A DNA stretch of 64,000 nucleotides from Roseinatronobacter alkalisoli (GCF_028745735.1 NZ_JAQZSM010000010.1:1-64000); one strand, 5' to 3'. Positions 9,292 to 18,919 are shown, counted from the first letter of the stretch. The notes: generated by a model from the letters alone, not told the origin. Made by a program: numbers and translations.

Positions 9292-10446
9292 TCAGCCGCA
9301 GTGTTGCAGCACAGCCAGAAAAAAGCCGTCACCCCCGTCCAGCGGGGTAAATTGCTGTTGCGAAACAAGCCGGAATGCCGGTTCGCGGTCCAGAAATCGC
9401 GTAATCTGCTGGGTGTTTTCCGACATCAGCAGGGAACAGGTCATATAACCCAGCACCCCGCCGGGCCGCAGATGGTCCGGTGCCTTGTCCAGTATGTCAG
9501 CCTGAACCTGCAACAGGGAATTCAGCATCGCACGGTTCATAGTCCATTTTCCAGCGGGCGCACGCCGCCAGCTTCCGGAACCGGAGCAGGGCACATCCAG
9601 CACTACAAGGTCGAACCGCCCCTGCGGCGCATGTGTCATATCGATGGTAACACCAGCGCGCCCGGCGCGTGCTGGAATATCCTTCATGCGGGCCGGGTCT
9701 GCGTCATGCGCGGTGACCTGCGCACCGCGCGCCGCAAGTGCCAGCGCCTTGCCGCCGCCACCGGCGCAATAATCCAGCACATCTGCGCCGTCCGGTATAG
9801 GAAGCGCCTGAATGACCGCCTGTGACGCGGCATCCTGCAATTCAACCAGCCCATCCATAAATGCGCTTGATTGCCGCACGCGGCGGGCATTTTCGGTCAC
9901 TTCCAGCGCCGTTTCAGCAAGGGGGTGAGGCCGTGTGCCAATCCCCTCCTGTGCAAGGCGCGCCGCAGCGGTGGCGCGGGTGCCACGCGCCAGATTGACC
10001 CGCAGAAAAACCGGTGCGCGGTGCTGCAACGCCTGCAGGACGGGGCGGAACTGATCGTCCAGACTGACCTGCAGGTCCGGCGCAATCCAGTCCGGGCAAT
10101 CAAGCGCAACATTATCGGGCATGGGCGACACTGCCGGAAGGGACTCGTCGGGCAATAGCGGGGATGGTGCATATCCCTGCCCGGTGAAAACTGTTTCCGG
10201 GTCCATACCCCTGGCCCGCAGCAGACCAAGCACCAGCCCCCGCCCGGTTTCCGCCCCGCCGACATGGGCAAAGGATCGTTTGCACCGCAGGCAGTCAAAA
10301 ACATGGTCGCGAATGGCCGCACGGTCCCCGGACCCTGCAAAACGGTTGCCCCTTGCCCAGGTGGTCAGGGCCTGTTCGGCAGCTGCGCCATTCAGAATAT
10401 GCTCCAGAATATCAATTGCGGCTTGCAGACGTGCGGCGGGGGTCAT
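9292..10446 (-). CDS. RsmB/NOP-family RNA m5C methyltransferase
   Basis: A 384-residue SAM-dependent cytosine-5 RNA methyltransferase. Motif I is LDYCAGGGGKALALA. The cysteine of motif IV is in DVPCSGSGSW near residue 286, and the catalytic cysteine of motif VI is in YMTCSLL near 336. The N-terminal 100 residues form a NusB-like helical region. It probably acts on 16S rRNA, but the family also includes tRNA enzymes, so I give no symbol. The ATG at 10446 is preceded by AGAGGA. The gene lies after a large inverted repeat that separates it from the thioesterase gene. Confidence 0.85.
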   Translation of the reverse strand: MTPAARLQAAIDILEHILNGAAAEQALTTWARGNRFAGSGDRAAIRDHVFDCLRCKRSFAHVGGAETGRGLVLGLLRARGMDPETVFTGQGYAPSPLLPDESLPAVSPMPDNVALDCPDWIAPDLQVSLDDQFRPVLQALQHRAPVFLRVNLARGTRATAAARLAQEGIGTRPHPLAETALEVTENARRVRQSSAFMDGLVELQDAASQAVIQALPIPDGADVLDYCAGGGGKALALAARGAQVTAHDADPARMKDIPARAGRAGVTIDMTHAPQGRFDLVVLDVPCSGSGSWRRAPAGKWTMNRAMLNSLLQVQADILDKAPDHLRPGGVLGYMTCSLLMSENTQQITRFLDREPAFRLVSQQQFTPLDGGDGFFLAVLQHCG

Positions 10447-10510
10447 CGTGATCCTCTGGAAAACACTGGTTGATGCGCCATAGCAAGTCTGCGGTCGCTT
10501 GACCAGAACG

Positions 10511-10591
10511 CCCCACAAGCCCATGCGCAAGGCCCCTGACACCAGTCAGGGGCCGACAGGGCGGGCGGGTGGGGCGCATGGGCTTGTGGGG
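10511..10591. repeat. Nested inverted repeat (18-bp arms around an inner hairpin)
   Basis: CCCCACAAGCCCATGCGC at 10511-10528 is exactly repeated in inverse orientation at 10574-10591. Inside it, GGCCCCTGAC at 10531-10540 pairs with GTCAGGGGCC at 10545-10554 around an ACCA loop. The whole could form a double-decker RNA hairpin or cruciform between the thioesterase stop and the methyltransferase start. The inner hairpin could terminate the thioesterase transcript. The outer arms are much longer than a terminator needs. Confidence 0.85.
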
Positions 10592-10607
10592 TCGCACCCT
10601 CACAACC

Positions 10608-11030
10608 TTAGCTGTCAGGCGCTGGCGGTATGGAATAGGTCAGTGATGCGCGCGCAACCGGGTTCTCCATCCCTTCGGAATAGATCAGACAGTCCCCGAC
10701 GGCCAGCGCCCGCCCCAGTTTCAGAATGCGCGCCTGACAGACCAGATCAACGCCTGATGCGGGTTTGCGCATGAAATCGATTGAACAATTCGTGGTCACA
10801 CTCAGGGCTTTTGGCCCGACCATGGACAGGATCGCCAGATAGACAGACACATCAGCCAGCGCAAACATGGCAGGGCCGGAAACGGTTCCGCCCGGTCGCA
10901 GATGGCGTTCATCATGCAACAGGCGCACGGTTACCCTGTCCCGCCCGACATCATCGATGGCGAACATTCCGGCCACTTGCCGGAATTCGGTTTTCAGAAA
11001 TTCCGTCAGCGTTTCGCGGTTCATTTTCAT
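10608..11030 (-). CDS. PaaI-type hotdog thioesterase
   Basis: A 140-residue single hotdog-fold acyl-CoA thioesterase of the PaaI/4HBT group. The conserved stretch RPGGTVSGPAMFALADVSVYLA (residues about 45-66) contains the central helix with the acidic catalytic residue of the fold. The next strand reads TNCSIDFMRKP. It is likely cytosolic and multimeric, as is usual for the family. The substrate cannot be read from sequence. It is divergent from the crotonase gene at 11109 with only 78 bases between starts, so the two may share a promoter region. Confidence 0.85.
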   Translation of the reverse strand: MKMNRETLTEFLKTEFRQVAGMFAIDDVGRDRVTVRLLHDERHLRPGGTVSGPAMFALADVSVYLAILSMVGPKALSVTTNCSIDFMRKPASGVDLVCQARILKLGRALAVGDCLIYSEGMENPVARASLTYSIPPAPDS

Positions 11031-11076
11031 GTCCGTCCCCTGTTCCGATTGACTTTTGCCGACACCCCTGCGCCGC

Positions 11077-11082
11077 TATAGT
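11077..11082 (+). promoter_or_regulatory. Possible -10 element for the crotonase gene
   Basis: TATAGT lies 27 bases before the crotonase ATG in the 78-base divergent gap. A TTGACT occurs upstream, but at an unusually long spacing (22 bases), and closer -35 candidates are weak. It is a plausible but unproven promoter. Confidence 0.3.
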
Positions 11083-11108
11083 CTGCGCAGCACGGGAGGA
11101 ATGACAAG

Positions 11109-11900
11109 ATGAGCGATGCAATTGTCCGATGTGACGTCACGGCAGGGGTGGCGCGGGTCACGCTGAATTCACCCGGGAACCTGAATGCCCTGTCGGACGC
11201 GATGCTGGCCGCACTTTCAGCGCAGCTTGAAGCGCTGTCGCAACAAAATACCGTCAAGGCCATCATCCTGCGTGGCGCGGGCAAGGTATTCTGCGCCGGT
11301 CATGACCTGAAGGAAATGCAGGCCGGGCGGGCGGCACCGGACAAGGGTGCTGCCTATTTCGCGGATCTGTTCGCGCGCTGTGCGGCCCTGATGCAGATGA
11401 TCCCCGCGCTGCCGCAACCCGTGATTGCCGAGGTTCACGGCATTGCCACTGCCGCAGGCTGCCAACTGGTTGCAAGCTGCGACATGGCCGTGGCAGCCGA
11501 GGGCACAAGGTTCGGGGTGAATGGGGTGAATATCGGCCTGTTCTGTTCTACGCCCATGGTGGCGCTGACCCGCAATATTCCGCGCAAACTGGCGTTTGAA
11601 ATGCTGACAACCGGTCAGTTCATCGACGCCACGCGCGCCGCGGAACTGGGTCTGGTCAACCGTGTCGTGGCCGCGCACCAACTGGAATCCGAGACAGCGG
11701 CGCTTGCACAGACAGTGGCCGCGAAACTGGGGGATGCGGTGAAAACCGGCAAACAGGCGTTTTATGCGCAGGCTGAAATGTCGCTGGCCGACGCCTATGC
11801 CCATGCCGGGCGGGTCATGGTGGAAAACATGCTGTGGCGCGACACGGATGAAGGGATTTCCGCCTTTCTGGAAAAGCGAAAACCCGACTGGGCGCAGTAA
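11109..11900 (+). CDS. Crotonase-family protein, ECHDC3-like
   Basis: A 263-residue enoyl-CoA hydratase/isomerase superfamily protein with a GGGAGGA ribosome-binding site. The oxyanion-hole region FCAGHDLKEM and the second site GIATAAGCQLVASCD are clear. The two glutamates used by classical hydratases are not present: the position in GCQL is Gln, and the second site reads NGVNIGLFCSTP. The motif GLFCSTPMVALTRN places it with ECHDC3-like proteins, whose reaction is poorly defined. It is convergent with scoB. Confidence 0.85.
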   Translation: MSDAIVRCDVTAGVARVTLNSPGNLNALSDAMLAALSAQLEALSQQNTVKAIILRGAGKVFCAGHDLKEMQAGRAAPDKGAAYFADLFARCAALMQMIPALPQPVIAEVHGIATAAGCQLVASCDMAVAAEGTRFGVNGVNIGLFCSTPMVALTRNIPRKLAFEMLTTGQFIDATRAAELGLVNRVVAAHQLESETAALAQTVAAKLGDAVKTGKQAFYAQAEMSLADAYAHAGRVMVENMLWRDTDEGISAFLEKRKPDWAQ

Positions 11901-11912
11901 CCCGTCGCGTCT

Positions 11913-11941
11913 GGGGCGGCCCTCATGCAGAAGGCCGCCCC
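11913..11941. terminator. Bidirectional hairpin between the crotonase gene and scoB
   Basis: GGGGCGGCC pairs with GGCCGCCCC around an 11-base loop. It lies midway between the stop of the plus-strand crotonase gene (11900) and the stop of minus-strand scoB (11949). That placement suits a shared terminator. Confidence 0.6.
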
Positions 11942-11948
11942 TGAAATA

Positions 11949-12578
11949 TCAGTTTACAATCGCGGCTTCCGTTGCGGCGCGGATTTCGTCTTCGGTGACG
12001 CCGTCAGCAGTCTCGATGATTTTCAGGCCACCCTCGACCACATCCAGAACACCCAGATTGGTGATGATGCGCTTGACCACGCCCTGCGCGGTCAACGGCA
12101 GGGTGCAGGCTTTCAGCAGTTTGGATTCGCCCGCTTTGTTGGTGTGATCCATCACCACCACAATACGTTCCACCCCAGCTACCAGGTCCATCGCCCCGCC
12201 CATGCCCTTGACCAGCTTGCCCGGAATCATCCAATTTGCAATGTCACCGTTTTCGGCAACCTCCATTGCACCAAGGATGGCCATGTTGATCTTGCCGCCG
12301 CGGATCATGGCAAATGATTCAGCACTGTCGAAATAGGCAGTATGCGGCAATGCTGTCACGGTCTGCTTGCCTGCGTTGATCAGGTCTGCATCGACGTCTT
12401 CTTCGGTCGGGAAAGGGCCGATGCCCAGCATCCCGTTTTCCGATTGCAGGGTCACTGTCACACCTTCGGGGATATAATTCGCCACCAGCGTCGGAATCCC
12501 GATGCCAAGGTTCACATACATCCCGTCCTGCAATTCCTGCGCCGCGCGGGCGGCCATCTGGTTGCGGTCCCAAGCCAT
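11949..12578 (-). CDS. scoB: 3-oxoacid CoA-transferase subunit B
   Basis: Beta subunit, 209 residues, of succinyl-CoA:3-ketoacid CoA-transferase, which activates acetoacetate with succinyl-CoA. The active-site glutamate is Glu47 in [24 protein letters not shown] at residues 22-37 is typical of the subunit. The ATG at 12578 has a GGGGGAA ribosome-binding site and sits 13 bases after the scoA stop. A longer frame upstream would run into scoA. It works as a heteromer with ScoA. Confidence 0.92.
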   Translation of the reverse strand: MAWDRNQMAARAAQELQDGMYVNLGIGIPTLVANYIPEGVTVTLQSENGMLGIGPFPTEEDVDADLINAGKQTVTALPHTAYFDSAESFAMIRGGKINMAILGAMEVAENGDIANWMIPGKLVKGMGGAMDLVAGVERIVVVMDHTNKAGESKLLKACTLPLTAQGVVKRIITNLGVLDVVEGGLKIIETADGVTEDEIRAATEAAIVN

Positions 12579-12591
12579 GTTGCGTTCCCCC

Positions 12592-13287
12592 TTATGCCGC
12601 ACGCGTGGTGCGTTGTTCGATGCGTTTTTCGTGTTCACCCTGAATCATGCGATGGACATAAATGCCCGGCAGGTGAACATGATCGGGATCGAGGGTGCCG
12701 GGTTCGACAATCTCCTCAACTTCCAGAACACAGAACTTGCCGCATTTGGCCGCCGGCGGGTTGAAATTGCGGGCCGTCTTGCGGAAAATCGCGTTGCCGG
12801 TGGTGTCCGCCTTCCATGCTTTGACGATGGAAAGATCAGCCATGATGCCGCGTTCCAGAATGAAGGTTTCGCCACCGAATTCCTTGTGTTCCTTGCCTTC
12901 GGCAATCTGGGTGCCAACGCCGGTGCGCGTGTAGAAGCCGGGAATACCCGCGCCGCCTGCGCGCATGCGTTCGGCCAGCGTGCCTTGCGGGTTGAATTCC
13001 AGTTCCAACTCCCCCGACAGGTACTGGCGCATGAATTCAGCGTTTTCCCCCACATAGGAGGACATCATTTTCCGGACCTGGCGGGTTTTCAGCAGCACAC
13101 CAAGGCCAAAATCATCCACGCCCGCATTGTTGGATGCGATGGTCAGATCTTTGGTGCCGGCGGCCCGTATGGCGTCAATCAGCAGTTCAGGAATGCCACA
13201 CAGGCCAAATCCACCTGCCGCAATTGTCATCCCGTCGAATAACAGCCCGTCCAAGGCCTCTGCGGCAGTGCCGTAGACTTTCTTCAT
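12592..13287 (-). CDS. scoA: 3-oxoacid CoA-transferase subunit A
   Basis: Alpha subunit, 231 residues. The glycine-rich CoA-binding motif [10 protein letters not shown] lies near residues 25-34, and [12 protein letters not shown] and SYVGENAEF follow, all family hallmarks. It starts at [12 protein letters not shown] behind a GGAG site. It is co-transcribed with scoB for ketone-body or polyhydroxybutyrate-derived acetoacetate use. Confidence 0.92.
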   Translation of the reverse strand: MKKVYGTAAEALDGLLFDGMTIAAGGFGLCGIPELLIDAIRAAGTKDLTIASNNAGVDDFGLGVLLKTRQVRKMMSSYVGENAEFMRQYLSGELELEFNPQGTLAERMRAGGAGIPGFYTRTGVGTQIAEGKEHKEFGGETFILERGIMADLSIVKAWKADTTGNAIFRKTARNFNPPAAKCGKFCVLEVEEIVEPGTLDPDHVHLPGIYVHRMIQGEHEKRIEQRTTRAA

Positions 13288-13379
13288 TGCTTCACTCCCT
13301 TCATTCCTGATCTGGACCAAACTGATGGCGTGACCCTGAGATTAAGTCAATCTTTGTGCAACCTGCTAGCGTGATGACA

Positions 13380-15959
13380 TCATGCCGTGCTGCTTGATTT
13401 TGCGGATTTCTTTTTTGGGCTGGCTTTCTTAGCGGCAGGCTTTTTCGCGGGCGCTTTTTTGGACGCCGCAGCTTTTCTGGCCTTGGGCTTGGCGGTGGCC
13501 TTGGCATTGACCAGTTCAACCGCCTGATCGAAGGTTATGGTGTCAGGGTCCATATCCTTGGGCAGGGTCGCATTCACCTTGTCCCATTTCACATAAGGAC
13601 CATAGCGCCCCTTCATCACGGCCAGTTCCCCACCATCGGGATGCGCGCCCAGCGTTTTCAGTGGTTCCGCCGCAGTGCGCCCGCGTGTCTGCTTGGCGGC
13701 CAGCACTTCGACCGCACGATTCATGCCAATGGTGAACACTTCGTCCACTTCGGGCAGGTTGGCGTATTTCTTGCCGTGTTTGACAAACGGGCCATAACGC
13801 CCGATCCCGGCCTCGATCAACTCGCCATCTTCGGGGTGGGGGCCGACCGGACGCGGCAGGGCCAGAAGCATCAGCGCACGTTCCAGATCAATGCTATCCA
13901 CTTCCCACCCTTTGGGCAGCGATGCGCGGGGCGGCTTGGGGATGTCTGTCGTTGCCTCTCCGCGCTGGACATAGGGACCGAACCGCCCGGTGCGCAGCGA
14001 AATCGGATCGCCCGCGTCATGGCCCAGCAACTTGCCATCCCCCGAAAGTTCGGCATTCCCGTCATCTTCGCCTGCAAGCGGGCGGGTATAGCGGCATTCA
14101 GGGTAGTTGTTGCACCCGATGAATGCGCCGCCGGACCGCGCGGTTTTCAGGTTCAGCCGCCCTGAACCACATTTCGGACAAGACCGCGGGTCACTGCCAT
14201 CCTCGCGCAGCGGATACAGGTGCGGTGCCAGAACTTCGTCTATCTTTTCAAGAACTTCGGTTATACGAAGTTCAGATGTTTCCGCAATTGCGGCGGAGAA
14301 ATCACGCCAGAAACGCGACAGAACTTCCTTGTAGTCGCGTTCACCGGCGGACACATCGTCAAGCTGTTCTTCCAGCGCTGCGGTGAAATCATATTCCAGG
14401 TAACGCTTGAAATAATTGACAAGGAAGATGGTCACCAACCGGCCCTTGTCCTGCGCGATCAGGCGGTTCTTGTCCTTGATGACATAGCCACGATCCTGAA
14501 TCGTGGTGACAATGCTGGCATAGGTGGACGGACGGCCGATGCCCAGTTCTTCCATCCGCTTGACAAGCGTGGCTTCGGTATAGCGCGGCGGGGGTTGGGT
14601 GAAATGCTGTTCCGGTGTGACGCTGCGCTTGCCCAGCGAGTCGCCCTGCGCAAGCTGCGGCAGGCGCTTGTCATCATCATCCACAACATCGTCGCGGCCT
14701 TCTTCATAGACTTTCAGAAACCCGTCAAACAGCACAACCTGACCTGTGGCGCGCAGGCCCACTTGCTCGTCACGGCTGCCGATATCCACAGTGGTGCGTT
14801 CCAGACGCGCGGCTTCCATCTGGCAGGCGATGGTGCGTTTCCAGATCAGGTCATACAGTTTGCGCTGGTCGGCATCGGCAATCTTCAACCGGTCGGGACT
14901 GATGGACATGTCCGTGGGGCGGATACATTCATGCGCTTCCTGCGCATTCTTGGCCTTGTTTTTATACATGCGCGGGGATTTCGGAACATATTCCGTCCCA
15001 AAGCGGTCCTTGATGACATCGCGCGTGGCCATCACGGCCTCTGGTGCCATGTCGATACCGTCTGTCCGCATATATGTGATATGACCCGCTTCATACAGGC
15101 GCTGCGCGGTGGACATGCAGTGCTTTGCCCCCATGCCGAATTTGCGGCTGGCTTCCTGTTGCAGGGTTGATGTCATGAAAGGGGCCGAAGGGTTGCGGCT
15201 GCCGGGTTTTGCCTCGACCGAGGTGACCGTCAGATCGCGCGACTGCACGGCCTGCACGGCGATTTCCGCAGCTTCCGATGTCGCAAGGTCGAACTTGTCC
15301 AGACGCTTGCCCGCAAGGCTGATCAGCTTCGCGCTGAAATCCTGCCCGCGCGGGGTGGTCAGACCGGCGGTCACACTCCAGTATTCCTGGCTGCGGAAGG
15401 CCTCGATCTCCATCTCGCGTTCGACAATCAGGCGCAGGCACACCGATTGCACCCGCCCCGCCGATTTGGCACCCGGCAATTTGCGCCAAAGCACGGGCGA
15501 CAGGTTGAACCCAACCAGATAGTCCAGCGCGCGCCGCGCCAGATAGGCGCGCACCAGTGGCATGTCCACTTCGCGCGGGTTCTTCATGGCTTCGGTCACG
15601 GCGGTTTTCGTGATCGCGTTGAAGACTACGCGCTTGACAGAGGTGGTTTTCTTGATGGCCCGCGATTTTTCCAGCGCTTCGGTCAGGTGCCAGCTGATCG
15701 CTTCACCTTCGCGGTCGGGGTCAGTTGCCAGGATCAGTTCATTGTCGGTTTTCAGGGCTTCGGCAATGGCCTTCACATGTTTGCGGGAATCACTGGCAAC
15801 TTCCCATTTCATGTCGAAATCATGCTCTGGATCGACCGATCCATCCTTTGGCGGCAGGTCGCGAACATGCCCGTAAGACGCAAGAACCGTGAATCCCGGC
15901 CCCAGATATTTGTTTATTGTCTTGGCCTTGGCGGGCGATTCGACGACGACGACTGCCAT
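13380..15959 (-). CDS. topA: DNA topoisomerase I
   Basis: Type IA topoisomerase that relaxes negative supercoils. At 859 residues it is the usual size. The Toprim domain begins with VVVVESPAKAKTI and carries DPDREGE near residues 78-84. The nucleophile is Tyr296 in HITYMRTDG. A four-cysteine zinc finger (CPKCGSG and CNNYPEC) follows near residue 600, then repeated topoisomerase C-terminal domains with RYGPYVK-like repeats. The tail is very lysine- and alanine-rich, as is common in alphaproteobacteria. dprA lies upstream on the same strand. Confidence 0.96.
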   Translation of the reverse strand: MAVVVVESPAKAKTINKYLGPGFTVLASYGHVRDLPPKDGSVDPEHDFDMKWEVASDSRKHVKAIAEALKTDNELILATDPDREGEAISWHLTEALEKSRAIKKTTSVKRVVFNAITKTAVTEAMKNPREVDMPLVRAYLARRALDYLVGFNLSPVLWRKLPGAKSAGRVQSVCLRLIVEREMEIEAFRSQEYWSVTAGLTTPRGQDFSAKLISLAGKRLDKFDLATSEAAEIAVQAVQSRDLTVTSVEAKPGSRNPSAPFMTSTLQQEASRKFGMGAKHCMSTAQRLYEAGHITYMRTDGIDMAPEAVMATRDVIKDRFGTEYVPKSPRMYKNKAKNAQEAHECIRPTDMSISPDRLKIADADQRKLYDLIWKRTIACQMEAARLERTTVDIGSRDEQVGLRATGQVVLFDGFLKVYEEGRDDVVDDDDKRLPQLAQGDSLGKRSVTPEQHFTQPPPRYTEATLVKRMEELGIGRPSTYASIVTTIQDRGYVIKDKNRLIAQDKGRLVTIFLVNYFKRYLEYDFTAALEEQLDDVSAGERDYKEVLSRFWRDFSAAIAETSELRITEVLEKIDEVLAPHLYPLREDGSDPRSCPKCGSGRLNLKTARSGGAFIGCNNYPECRYTRPLAGEDDGNAELSGDGKLLGHDAGDPISLRTGRFGPYVQRGEATTDIPKPPRASLPKGWEVDSIDLERALMLLALPRPVGPHPEDGELIEAGIGRYGPFVKHGKKYANLPEVDEVFTIGMNRAVEVLAAKQTRGRTAAEPLKTLGAHPDGGELAVMKGRYGPYVKWDKVNATLPKDMDPDTITFDQAVELVNAKATAKPKARKAAASKKAPAKKPAAKKASPKKKSAKSSSTA

Positions 15960-16129
15960 TAAATTCCTCGGTTATTTCATGCACTGGCGGGGTTGCACCG
16001 GCTGGCCTTAATGTGAGGGCGAGGGGGGGAATGTCAATGCAGCGGGACTCAAGAGCACAAGTTTGCGCTAAACTGCGACACGGGCAGACCCGTCATATTG
16101 CCCGCAAACGCGCGCAATGGCCCGCAATA

Positions 16130-17320
16130 TCAGTGATGGGTTTGCGGCCTGCTGACCAGTCCGCCGGGGTGGCGCTGCACCACGCCTTGCAACTCCAGCG
16201 TGACCAGCGCCGGTGAAATCTGTGCCGCCGACATCTGCAGATCGCGGATCAGCTGATCTTCGGCAGTGGGGGTCGGGCCAAGCAGGGCGAGGATGCGGGC
16301 ATCCAATTCATGCGGGGCGGTGCCCGTTGGTGAATTCGTGCGGGCTCCGCTGTCTGCCCGCCGCTTTGCGGTCTTGTCCTGCGTCACGGGCTTGTCCTTG
16401 GCCACCATCGCTGGCGGCTCATCGCGCAACCGCTGCAGAACTTCCAGAATGTCATCGACATGGCGCACAAGTGTTGCGCCATCGCGAATGAGGCGGTTGC
16501 AGCCACCCGCACGCCCATCAACCGGATGCCCCGGCACAGCCATGATTTCACGCCCCTGATCCAGCGCATCGCGCGCCGTGATCAGCGTGCCGGATTTTTC
16601 GGCGGCTTCCACGACGATCACGGCGAGCGCCAGACCGGATATGATGCGGTTGCGGGGCGGGAAATGGCGTGCCTGCGGGTAAAGGCCCATGGGCATTTCG
16701 GACAGGCGCAGCCCCTGATCGGCAATGGCAGCGGCAAGAACCGTGTTTTCCGTGGGATAAATCACATCAACCCCGCCACCCATAACCGCGATCGTGCCGG
16801 TTTTCAGACTGGCGTGATGGGCGGCGGCATCAACCCCGCGGGCCAGACCGGACACTATCGTATAGCCTTCATGCCCCAACCCTTCGGCCAGGGTCCGGGC
16901 CATGCGCGTTCCCAGGCTGGACGCATTGCGCGCGCCCACAAGGGCAACCATCGGCTGCAGGATGGGTCCGCGCCTGCCCATGCACCATAGAACCGGGGGC
17001 GGATCGCTGATGCTGGCCAGCGTTGCGGGATATGCTTCTGTGCCATAGCACAACATGCGCGCACCCTTGGCACGGGCAAGGTCAATCTCAGCGCGGGCCT
17101 TATCGATGGAAAAGGGCGCATAGGTATCAACCCCGGCAGCCTGCGCGATTTTCGGCAGGGCATCCAGCGCGGCGTCGGCGGTGCCATGTTCCGCCATCAG
17201 CCGAAAGAATGTCGTCGGCCCGACACGCGCAGATCGAATGAGGCGAAGCCAGGACAGCCTGTCTTCTTCCTTCGTGGGTGGGGTGAAGGGTGGGTGAGAA
17301 GAAAACAAATCTTTCGCCAT
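16130..17320 (-). CDS. dprA: DNA-processing protein DprA
   Basis: Single-stranded DNA-binding RecA loader used in natural transformation. It has 396 residues with an N-terminal helical (SAM-like) region, a Rossmann core (VGARNASSLGTRMA, SGLARGVDAAAH, MGGGVDVIYP), and a C-terminal winged helix (about 335-390) like that of other alphaproteobacterial DprA proteins. Its location next to topA is common in the order. No competence pseudopilus genes are nearby. Confidence 0.93.
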   Translation of the reverse strand: MAKDLFSSHPPFTPPTKEEDRLSWLRLIRSARVGPTTFFRLMAEHGTADAALDALPKIAQAAGVDTYAPFSIDKARAEIDLARAKGARMLCYGTEAYPATLASISDPPPVLWCMGRRGPILQPMVALVGARNASSLGTRMARTLAEGLGHEGYTIVSGLARGVDAAAHHASLKTGTIAVMGGGVDVIYPTENTVLAAAIADQGLRLSEMPMGLYPQARHFPPRNRIISGLALAVIVVEAAEKSGTLITARDALDQGREIMAVPGHPVDGRAGGCNRLIRDGATLVRHVDDILEVLQRLRDEPPAMVAKDKPVTQDKTAKRRADSGARTNSPTGTAPHELDARILALLGPTPTAEDQLIRDLQMSAAQISPALVTLELQGVVQRHPGGLVSRPQTHH

Positions 17321-17423
17321 CCGTATAACCTCGCCTCATTCTTGCCTCAATTTGCACAGCGATGGTTAAAACATGGTAAAGATTCGCAGCGATGCGGGTA
17401 TGTTTTTCAAAATATCCGAATTT

Positions 17424-18845
17424 TCACATCGCACTGCCGCCAACGGTCAACCCGCCTATCATCAATGTCGGCTGGCCCACGCCGACGGGCACCCATTGCC
17501 CCGCCTTGCCACAGGTGCCCATGCCGGGATCAAGTGCCATGTCATTGCCGATCGCACGAATTTTGGTCAGCGCGGTCGCACCATCCCCGATAAGCGTGGC
17601 GCCTTTGACCGGGGCGCCGACCTTGCCATCCTTCACGCGGTACGCCTCTGTGCAGGAAAAGACGAATTTGCCATTGGTGATATCCACCTGCCCGCCGCCG
17701 AAACCGACTGCGTAAATTCCGTCCTTCAGGCCAGCCAGAATTTCGTCAGGGGTTGCATCGCCACCCTGCATATAGGTGTTTGTCATCCGTGGCATTGGCG
17801 CATGGGCATAGGATTCGCGCCGCCCGTTTCCGGTGGGGGCCACGCCCATCAGGCGGGCATTCTGGCGGTCCTGCATATAACCCACCAGCACGCCATCCTG
17901 AATAAGGACATTGCGTGCGCCCGGCGTACCTTCGTCGTCAATTGTGATGGAACCGCGCCGGTCCGGAAGGGTGCCGTCATCCAGCACGGTAACCCCTTTT
18001 GACGCAATCTGCTTGCCCATCAGCCCCGCAAAGGCCGAACTGCCCTTGCGGTTGAAATCCCCTTCCAGCCCGTGGCCAATGGCTTCATGCAGCAATATGC
18101 CGGGCCAGCCCGGGCCAAGCACCACATCCATCACACCAGCGGGCGCAGGTTCAGCGCGCAGGTTGACCAATGCAATACGCAGCGCTTCACGCGCCATGGC
18201 CTGCCAGACATCGCGCGCCATCACGCCATCCAGCCCCGCGCGCCCGCCACCACCGGCACTGCCCGACTCTCGCCGGCCGTCCTGTTCCACGATAACCGAT
18301 ATGTTCAACCTGCTCATGGGGCGGGTATCGCGCAGGCGCTGGCCTTCGGGGCGCAGAATCTCCACTTGCTGCAAGGATGCGGCCATCGACACCGAAACCT
18401 GAACAACACGCGCATCGGATGCGCGCAGAAAATCATCAATCTCGCGCAGCAGGTCCAGCTTGACGGAAAATGCCGCACCGGAAATCGGGTCTGCATCGGT
18501 ATAGCGCCGCTGGTTGGTGGGGCTGGGCGCATCGGCAAGCATGCCACCCCCACCCCCTACAGCCAGGCGCGCGGTCTGCGCGGCACGGCGCAGGGCGTCC
18601 ATGGTCATATGGGTAGAATGGGCGTAACCCGTTACCTCGCCATGAACGGCACGCAGGCCAAAGCCTTCGGCAGCATTATAACTGGCGGATTTCACGCGCT
18701 GGTCATCCAGAAGCAAGGATTCCGAAACGCGGCGCTCCAGAAATATTTCACCGTCATCGGCACCGGCTGTGGCATCTTGTAGCACCCTCAGCGCCTGCGC
18801 TTCGTCAAGCATGGTGTCAAAGGGGCGGAAATCTGTATCACTCAT
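17424..18845 (-). CDS. tldD: Metalloprotease TldD
   Basis: TldD forms a heterodimeric zinc protease with TldE/PmbA that trims unfolded or modified peptides. This copy has 473 residues, near the usual 475-480. The metal motif HEAIGH spans residues 253-258, followed by GLEGDFNRKG. The tldE partner is not in this window, which is usual because the two are often unlinked. It is divergent from coxB across a 226-base gap that holds an FNR-like box. Confidence 0.94.
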   Translation of the reverse strand: MSDTDFRPFDTMLDEAQALRVLQDATAGADDGEIFLERRVSESLLLDDQRVKSASYNAAEGFGLRAVHGEVTGYAHSTHMTMDALRRAAQTARLAVGGGGGMLADAPSPTNQRRYTDADPISGAAFSVKLDLLREIDDFLRASDARVVQVSVSMAASLQQVEILRPEGQRLRDTRPMSRLNISVIVEQDGRRESGSAGGGGRAGLDGVMARDVWQAMAREALRIALVNLRAEPAPAGVMDVVLGPGWPGILLHEAIGHGLEGDFNRKGSSAFAGLMGKQIASKGVTVLDDGTLPDRRGSITIDDEGTPGARNVLIQDGVLVGYMQDRQNARLMGVAPTGNGRRESYAHAPMPRMTNTYMQGGDATPDEILAGLKDGIYAVGFGGGQVDITNGKFVFSCTEAYRVKDGKVGAPVKGATLIGDGATALTKIRAIGNDMALDPGMGTCGKAGQWVPVGVGQPTLMIGGLTVGGSAM

Positions 18846-18905
18846 GTATATTTTGCCTTCTGTTCAGCGGGATGCCGCGCTGCGGCGCAGTCTGACATAG
18901 TGTCG

Positions 18906-18919
18906 TTGATCTGGATCAA
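18906..18919. promoter_or_regulatory. FNR/FnrL-type binding site
   Basis: TTGATCTGGATCAA is an exact match to the FNR consensus TTGAT-N4-ATCAA. It lies 61 bases upstream of the tldD start and about 150 bases upstream of coxB, in the divergent gap. Oxygen-responsive control of the aa3 oxidase genes is the likely role. A site this far upstream could also serve tldD. Confidence 0.7.
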
